A DNA stretch of 64,000 nucleotides from Apoda limacodes (lineage: Eukaryota > Arthropoda > Insecta > Lepidoptera > Limacodidae), in the NCBI GenBank assembly GCA_946406115.1, contig OX291545.1, positions 12,476,001-12,540,000 of the forward strand. Direction: 5' to 3'. Position numbers and translations under genes: made by a program. Positions 57,892 through 64,000 of the stretch are shown piece by piece (the first letter of the stretch is position 1; the number at the start of each line of letters is the position of its first letter). The notes beneath the pieces were generated by a model that saw only the letters and a program-made list of their open reading frames with translations, was not told the origin of the DNA and made no database searches.

Positions 57892-59454
57892 TTATTAATT
57901 GTTATATTATTACGGTAATAGCCAAGAATATGGCTTTTACCTATGTTTTCTTCGAAGACTGAAGGAACCTTAGACGGTACCGTCACCGGCTCTACAAATT
58001 AAGATAGATCTGTTATGTACTCACACACATTTACACGGTTTAGTATGTATGCCCACGTATTATATCTAAATGTATTTTCATAAGATTTATGTAGGCATTA
58101 GGACCGCATAAATGGCCTGTAATGGGCACTGCCCATATAGCATATGAAATAATTATCTATTGGCATACCATGAAGCATGACCGGGAGAACAGTTAAATTT
58201 ATTATTTAATGCGAAACTGTATTGATAGATACAAAGTTAAATAAAGTTATATTCTATATTCCTTTGTAACTTTGCGCACATAAATTTTTACCAAGTCGAG
58301 AGATTCAGTCAGTTGTAGGCTCAGAGTAAGGAGATAAAGATAAGTGAAACAGGGATTTGCGCGTTCCAAAGCTGTAGTCTGCAGGCTACATTGATGCTGT
58401 AAGCCGTGGAGCATTTGAGATTGAAACATCGCCGCCGAGATTTAAACAGCCTGAGCTTAGCAGTTGCTGCGTCTAACTTGATACCCATCTTCTAAGTTGC
58501 GACCCGGGACTTAGGCGCCGAAATAACGCAAATTCTCGACTGAAGTAACTTATAAGAGAGAACGCAGACCATAGGTAGTCTAAACTGCTTTTAGACTTTT
58601 TCATGTATTTTTCTTGTGCACTGTAGACCAGCATTACTTTATAAAATGGTTTCTTGTCTCTTAAATTGTTATCCATTTTTCATACAAAAAGCGTATTGAA
58701 GTTGAGTATTTAACATTATATGAACAGTCTTACAAAAATAATATTATGTAAACAAACTGTTATTAACACCAATCACTCAAAATCTAAGTTCATAATGAAG
58801 TATCTTTAATAATTTTGAAAGGCAAACTGCTAGGTGGGCAATATCTTATGAAAAAAACCGATTAAGTGTGAGTTAGATCAGCGCCCCAAGGGTTTCTGAA
58901 TGCTATTTTTCCTACAAAATTAGTCTGGAATATGAAATATTTATCGGTAAGCAAACTAAACTAATATTAAAAATTAGTTTATGGCCTGAAATTAAAAATA
59001 GTCTAGTTAGAGGTGTGCGCTCGCCCTTATTTGTACTGTTACAGAAACTTTGAAAGGGCTACGCTGTGATAAGTAAATAGAGTAAGAGATGGATAAGGAT
59101 ACAACCAATTCTATCCTTTATTTTGAACTTTTAGGGTCAGAAAATGCCATTGTAAGACTTTGAAGTCTGTTTTTCAATGTTTATTGATTTTCTACAAGAG
59201 TAAATCTCGCAAAGAACACAATTTAAAAGTTACCTATAAAAAAATACTCTTGAGCAAACTGATCATAGCTTTTCAACAATAAACGCCAAAAAGAAAAGAA
59301 AACAGAAAATTTTTCAACTTCATGCAAAGGTATACACCTCTTTAGATATTTTCGGCTCAGCAGTAGATACCTATCCTTTAACGATAACACTTGTATAATT
59401 TTTTGCCTGTATCCCCCGTGTCCCTGACGTATTTCTTATATTTTTTCTATAATT
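57892..59454. other. Unique AT-rich DNA, no gene
   Basis: Nothing recognised. Confidence 0.4.
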
Positions 59455-60125
59455 GGCAAAGGGATATATTATTCTGACCCTAGGTCTTTCCTTTTACCGC
59501 TTATTACTATAAAGCTGATATTTATGACTTATGGACAAATATTACGATACCTTTTACGGTTTATTACTATAAAGGTAATATTTATGACTTATGGACATAT
59601 ATAAAGCCACCTTCTACTGCTTAGTACTATAAAGCTGTTATTTATGACTTATAGACACATATAAAGCCACCTTTTACCGCTTTTTACTACAAAGCTGATA
59701 TTTATTATTTATGGACATATATATAAAGCCACCTTTTACCACTTATTACTATAAAGCTGATATTTATGACTTATGGACATATGTAAGCCACCTTCTACTG
59801 CTTACTAAAGCTAAAGCTTACTATAAAGCTGTTATTTATGACTTATGGACACATATAAAGCTACCTTTTACCGCTTATTACTTTAAAGGAGATATAAATG
59901 ACTAATGGACATATATCAAACCACCTTCTACCGCTTATTACTATAAGACTGATATTTATGACTTATGAACATATATAAAACCACTTTTCTATAGTAATAC
60001 AAAGCTGATATTTATGACTTATGGACATATATTAAGGCATCTTAGTCCAGATACACTGCTATCAGAAGCACTGTTGCGACGATGGACTCACTGCCTGTCA
60101 CGCAGGACTTTAGTTATTTTAGTAG
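59455..60125 (+). repeat. Repeat family E with an expanded array of about nine 60-bp units
   Basis: The left flank gggatatattattctgaccc and right flank 'cttagtccagatacactgct' with gtcacgcaggactttagt match the single-monomer copies at 42.7 and 45.5 kb. Between them (59491 to about 60036) about nine units repeat, each with ttactataaagctgatattt and atgacttatggacatat. Unit length is mostly 60, with variants of 59, 62 and 73. Confidence 0.85.
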
Positions 60126-63100
60126 TAAAACCATGAACGTTAGTAGTAGCGTAATATAGATGCTAAATTGACGGTGCAGTATCTACTTATTTGACATAAA
60201 TTCGAATTGACGAATGTTGCGAATATAATAGGTTTTATAAATATTTAAAGTATTCATGTTATTTTATGTCAATATTATTATCATATGCGTTATAATACTA
60301 TTATAATACATTTTGACAAGTATTTTACCGTAAGTCAAAGGCTTTGAGCTTTCGATATTTCAATACCAAGATTTATCATACTAATAATTTAAGATAGTAT
60401 GTAGTATATGTAGGTTTATAAAGATTTCAATGTTTATTATTTATGGATTCAAAACTTTAGAGTTACTAAATTTACTTGATTAACACATTCACCCTCACTT
60501 AGCTTATATTTGTCAAAGTCCGGGCTAAGTAGATACGTTAAGGTTTTGATAAATCAAAACATATTGATTGATCTCTTTTATTTTAGAAATATTTTAAATG
60601 TATTCAAGTTTTAAATGAAATAAGAAAACAGGATAATTTTAATCTATTTGGTACTAAAGATTAAAGTTAGGAATTTATCCTCTTTGCCGACCCTACCGGG
60701 TAAAGCAAGTACGCAATTTAAGTAAATCGAATGTATGAAAGTCGTCGATTTGACAAAGGATGAACCTCACATCTACCACAAAAGTAGCTGCTATATTCTT
60801 TATAGGCGGTGCAACCTTCATGATCTAAGTGAAAGTCAAATTTTTTTATTCAAATTAGTTTTTACAAATACTTTTGAATCGTCAAAGTTATGAAATACCT
60901 ACTATTTTTTGAAAATGTAGCTATAACCAGCAACTATTTTAGCAATCTTTGTTTTGGTGTCGGTAAACTTTTTAAATTTTTATAATAATGCCTTTACGTT
61001 GCCAATCCATTTTGCCCAAATGGCTTTCTGCTATAAACTTGCGATCTAAAAGGTTCGTTTGAGAAACTTAAAAATATTTTGACTCCAATTAAAAAAAAAA
61101 AATTTTGCTTGTTCGAAGAATCTGCTTCAAGACTATTATCAATTCTACTACGACTGTCTAGTTGATCTTTCCGTCAAATAAACTAATTCGCTTTGCCCAG
61201 GGTGTTCGCTTCGCCCGGATCTCCACTAGATAGATAGACTTTAGCAAGCTGTTTCAAACATTCAAACATCTTAGCAAATTTTCACAATATCTTAGTAAGA
61301 TGTCACCAAACTCGTAGGGGTATATTATATTATGCTTCAAGTTTTAAATTTTATAGGTAGGTACATAATTTAAGTTTATTCAAATTAAAGTCAGGCTATG
61401 TAACTTATGACGCAGATATCGGACACGTTTAGCATGAGTATAAAATGACTTGAGTACTGGTCATCAGGAAAAGCCCTGTGTTCGCTCCACAAGACTGCGT
61501 GGTCAGAAGCATAATCCTTATTTATAGCAAGACGCCTTGAGACGCCTCTCTTAGACCACCTATTAGTCAGAGGCTAGTGGACAGCACCAAAATCAATCTT
61601 GACTCGAGCTTAAGCTATGAACGCTCGTCACATATACATAGCTAAACATATTTCCTACAAGCCATTCCCGCGGCTCCACCTGTATAGGTTTAGGATATGA
61701 ATGAATATGACTCACTTCCAACACTGCCATACAACTAAATTACGCGTGTTTCTGAAAATCTTTTTTATTTTTTTTTGCACAGCGTAATAAAATTACAAAT
61801 AACTCAATTATGCAAATTTATCGTAAGCGACGGAAGATAATTTAACAGAAGACAGTTTGATTTATAGTTTCTTACGTAGGAAAATGAAAACCTTACTATC
61901 CTGCAAATTTGCTACACAAAACAGAGCAACTACATAAAAAAGAAAACTGAAGTAAATCAATGAGAAGACTGAAATAAACAAACGAACTTACTCTAAGTGC
62001 TAGCAACTTTCTTTTTGTCGCTTACATTAAAATGCTGGGAAAGCTAGATACTTACGTCTACAAAGTCAGACCACGATACTCAAATAAAACAAGTTACTGA
62101 TTAAAATCTTATAGAAATATTTTCAGTACCTAGTTCTAAAGGTTGTTGTTTATGTAGTTGTCCACCTGCGTCTATTGTTAAGCAGGTGGACAAAATGCTG
62201 TGCCTGGCAATCGTTTAAAAAAAGGTAGCAGACGAAAATTTCATTCAATATTTTAGATTCAGAGTTTTGATATTATTTAAACATTTATTTACGAAGTCTA
62301 TTTAGGACCAAATCGTCGTCGATTTTCTATCGATTAATTGGCGATATTTTTTATTGAATTTGGCGATTATTACAAAAACCTATTTAGAAAAATTGCAATG
62401 AGTAGTTAAGAGGCGTCTATTCCAGCTTTATAGAAGCCGTAGGATTAGAAGCTCCCTACATAAGTATAGGTACCATTAAAAATTCAACATATGTTATTGT
62501 GGGGTCTCTATTATGAACATTAACAATGAAAAGCGACAATGAGAAATAAAATGACCAACAAAGGCAACAGTCAGGCCCAACCACTCAATACAAGAGCAAT
62601 GCCCACTGAGCAAACCGCCCGGAGAGATTGTTACAAAATCGCTCTAAATTACGTACAACTTACGCGGGTTATAATTTATTATTACGACTTTATTTTGGCA
62701 AGTCACAACAGCTGGGTGACACTGGACATCATTATACTATTACCCATTGCAAGTTTTTTTTCTATTGGCCACACTGACCGCTGCCCCCATGCGGGGTGCC
62801 ACGAGATAAAATCGTAAATTACTGCCCAATTCCATGGCTGTTAAAACCTGACAGTTAAAAGGCTTAATGCTGAGCGAGACTGTCGTTCGTGTATCGTTAA
62901 CTTATCGAACAAAATGAGGGTACTCACTATAGAGACATTTGGTGATGATTAACGTCCTCTAACCCACATTGTTTATGGTCAAATGTTTCAGAGATTTTAA
63001 AATTTTATAGCACACCTTTTGATACGAGAATCCAATTTATTTACAGATAATAAATGATAAATTTGATGTTTAGAGATAGAGTGCGGTAATTTTTCGGAAA

Positions 63101-64000
63101 CATTATTACGGTTTTGGGTATGATATGACTTCATTATTTTACAATATGATTACGTATTTGTAGTACAATTTTTAGAAGTTTATAGAGTAGCTTATTTATT
63201 GATAATGAAATCGCAGTACAATAAGTTGCCGTAATAATGCTGCCTTGCAAAATAATAAAATAATAACTGAATGCCTAAAATTACCTATTGCAGAACTCAC
63301 CAATTTGTTGAACAAGGTAAAAAAACCTAAATAGGTTCGGTCAGTACAGTAGTAACTTAGTAAGTACCTTACGAAGACTACATAAACGATTTTACTTAGT
63401 TATATGAATTACCGTCCATAGTAGGTAACTAGGTACCATTCAATCATACCGTCCATCGCTCTCCCTACGCTAAGAGCAATAAAATAATTCATGTCCAATT
63501 TATGTTAATACAATAAATACTGACATAAATAATTCTAGGAGAAGGCTCAGAAAACAATTGAAATTTATATACTTACTAGCCAGAACCGCCTCCTTGAATT
63601 GATGTAGGTACCTATACTACAATAGTTATCATTTACTTTCACATCTCTTTTAGGGTTCACTTTGTTAACTCAAAATAAATAAAAAAAAACATATATGTAT
63701 CGCAATTTGATTCAAGATTTTTCGAATACAAAGATTTCAATGTCAAAAAATTACATGATTATAAAAAACATATTTACTAAGAGATGTAAGTATTTTCACT
63801 TTTATACATTTTGCTGTTTAGATTGCCCTTTTTGCAATAAGCTGCATGCCTAAAACGTCGAGTACCAAAAGGTAAATGTTTACTATTGTGTAAGACCCAT
63901 TAAATAGATAAATAATGTAAACAAAACGCAATTGTTTTAAAAGTAAAGCTGGTAAAAAAAAACCTTCCAATATTTTTTAACTACTTAAATAATGTACTTA
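60126..64000. other. AT-rich unique DNA, no gene
   Basis: No repeat or coding sequence recognised. A perfect 12-bp hairpin lies at 62158-62193 (ttgtccacctgc and its inverse, 12-base loop). The frame 62539-62817 (92 codons) has no family resemblance. Confidence 0.45.

Noticed and set aside
59491..60036. CRISPR-like array
   Set aside because: Units are contiguous without unique spacers, variable in length, and lie in animal DNA; it is a minisatellite.
62539..62817. 92-codon frame
   Set aside because: No domain, signal or family resemblance; expected by chance in 64 kb.
1..64000. Bacterial or viral origin
   Set aside because: There are no dense long frames or ribosome binding sites. LINE, SINE, Helitron and MITE content is that of an animal genome, and no viral gene was recognised.

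Overview
The window is animal nuclear DNA, very probably from a moth or butterfly (Lepidoptera). It is AT-rich and no exon of a recognisable host protein-coding gene can be seen. The lepidopteran call rests on repeat types that I recognise: tRNA-derived SINE pieces with the 'cggtgaaggaaaacatcg' block (about 6.3, 18.1, 25.5 and 44.2 kb), Helitron-type elements opening with 'ctatactaatattata' and closing with ctag, a LINE 3' tail reading 'cttgtttgccaccttagtgg' (seven copies), the cgagtcggactc repeat near 2 kb, and the frequent word gtaggtacct. All open reading frames are short (the longest is 155 codons), and those I can name belong to retrotransposons.

Layout. 0-12.5 kb: unique AT-rich DNA with scattered LINE, SINE and MITE pieces, two copies of a palindromic repeat family (2.95-3.7 kb and 11.2-11.7 kb) and a CpG-rich non-coding block at 10.4-11.0 kb. 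12.6-15.3 kb, minus strand: a decayed non-LTR retrotransposon with a C2H2 finger, a reverse transcriptase (YLDD), a zinc knuckle and a restriction-like endonuclease, broken by stops, frameshifts and deletions. 16.4-16.9 kb: CpG-rich unique DNA. 18-25.7 kb: a repeat-dense zone with Helitron-like blocks, a (GTTT)n array of about 35 units, two MITEs, a 141-bp tandem repeat and SINE/LINE pieces. 26-32 kb: mostly unique, with a 52-bp tandem repeat, a long hairpin, a CpG-rich block at 27.7-28.1 kb and two minus-strand Helitrons. 32.6-34.0 kb: the longest copy of the LINE family whose 3' ends litter the window. 35-38.5 kb: unique DNA, then a tight cluster of three terminal-inverted-repeat (TIR) elements. 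38.7-40.1 kb, minus strand: a second LINE, with RNase H. 44.3-45.0 kb: a TIR element with perfect 26-bp ends that carries another MITE inside it. 47.7-51.2 kb: MITEs, LINE tails, a 504-bp Helitron and a second copy of an unassigned repeat. 57.1-57.9 kb: another LINE copy. 59.5-60.0 kb: a nine-fold array of about 60 bp that occurs as a single monomer in other copies of the same repeat. 60.1-64 kb: AT-rich and apparently unique.

The genes here are selfish elements, all inactive copies by their stops, frameshifts or truncations. The MITEs and non-autonomous Helitrons encode nothing and would depend on enzymes made elsewhere. The unique CpG-rich blocks could be regulatory DNA of a gene outside the window; that is inference. 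I found no CRISPR array, bacterial operon, functional tRNA gene or rRNA gene, and no clear new molecular system. The points most worth following are the restriction-like-endonuclease LINE, the nested TIR elements, the birth of a tandem array inside a dispersed repeat, and the unassigned repeat pair at 21.3 and 50.5 kb, one copy of which keeps a 66-codon frame.
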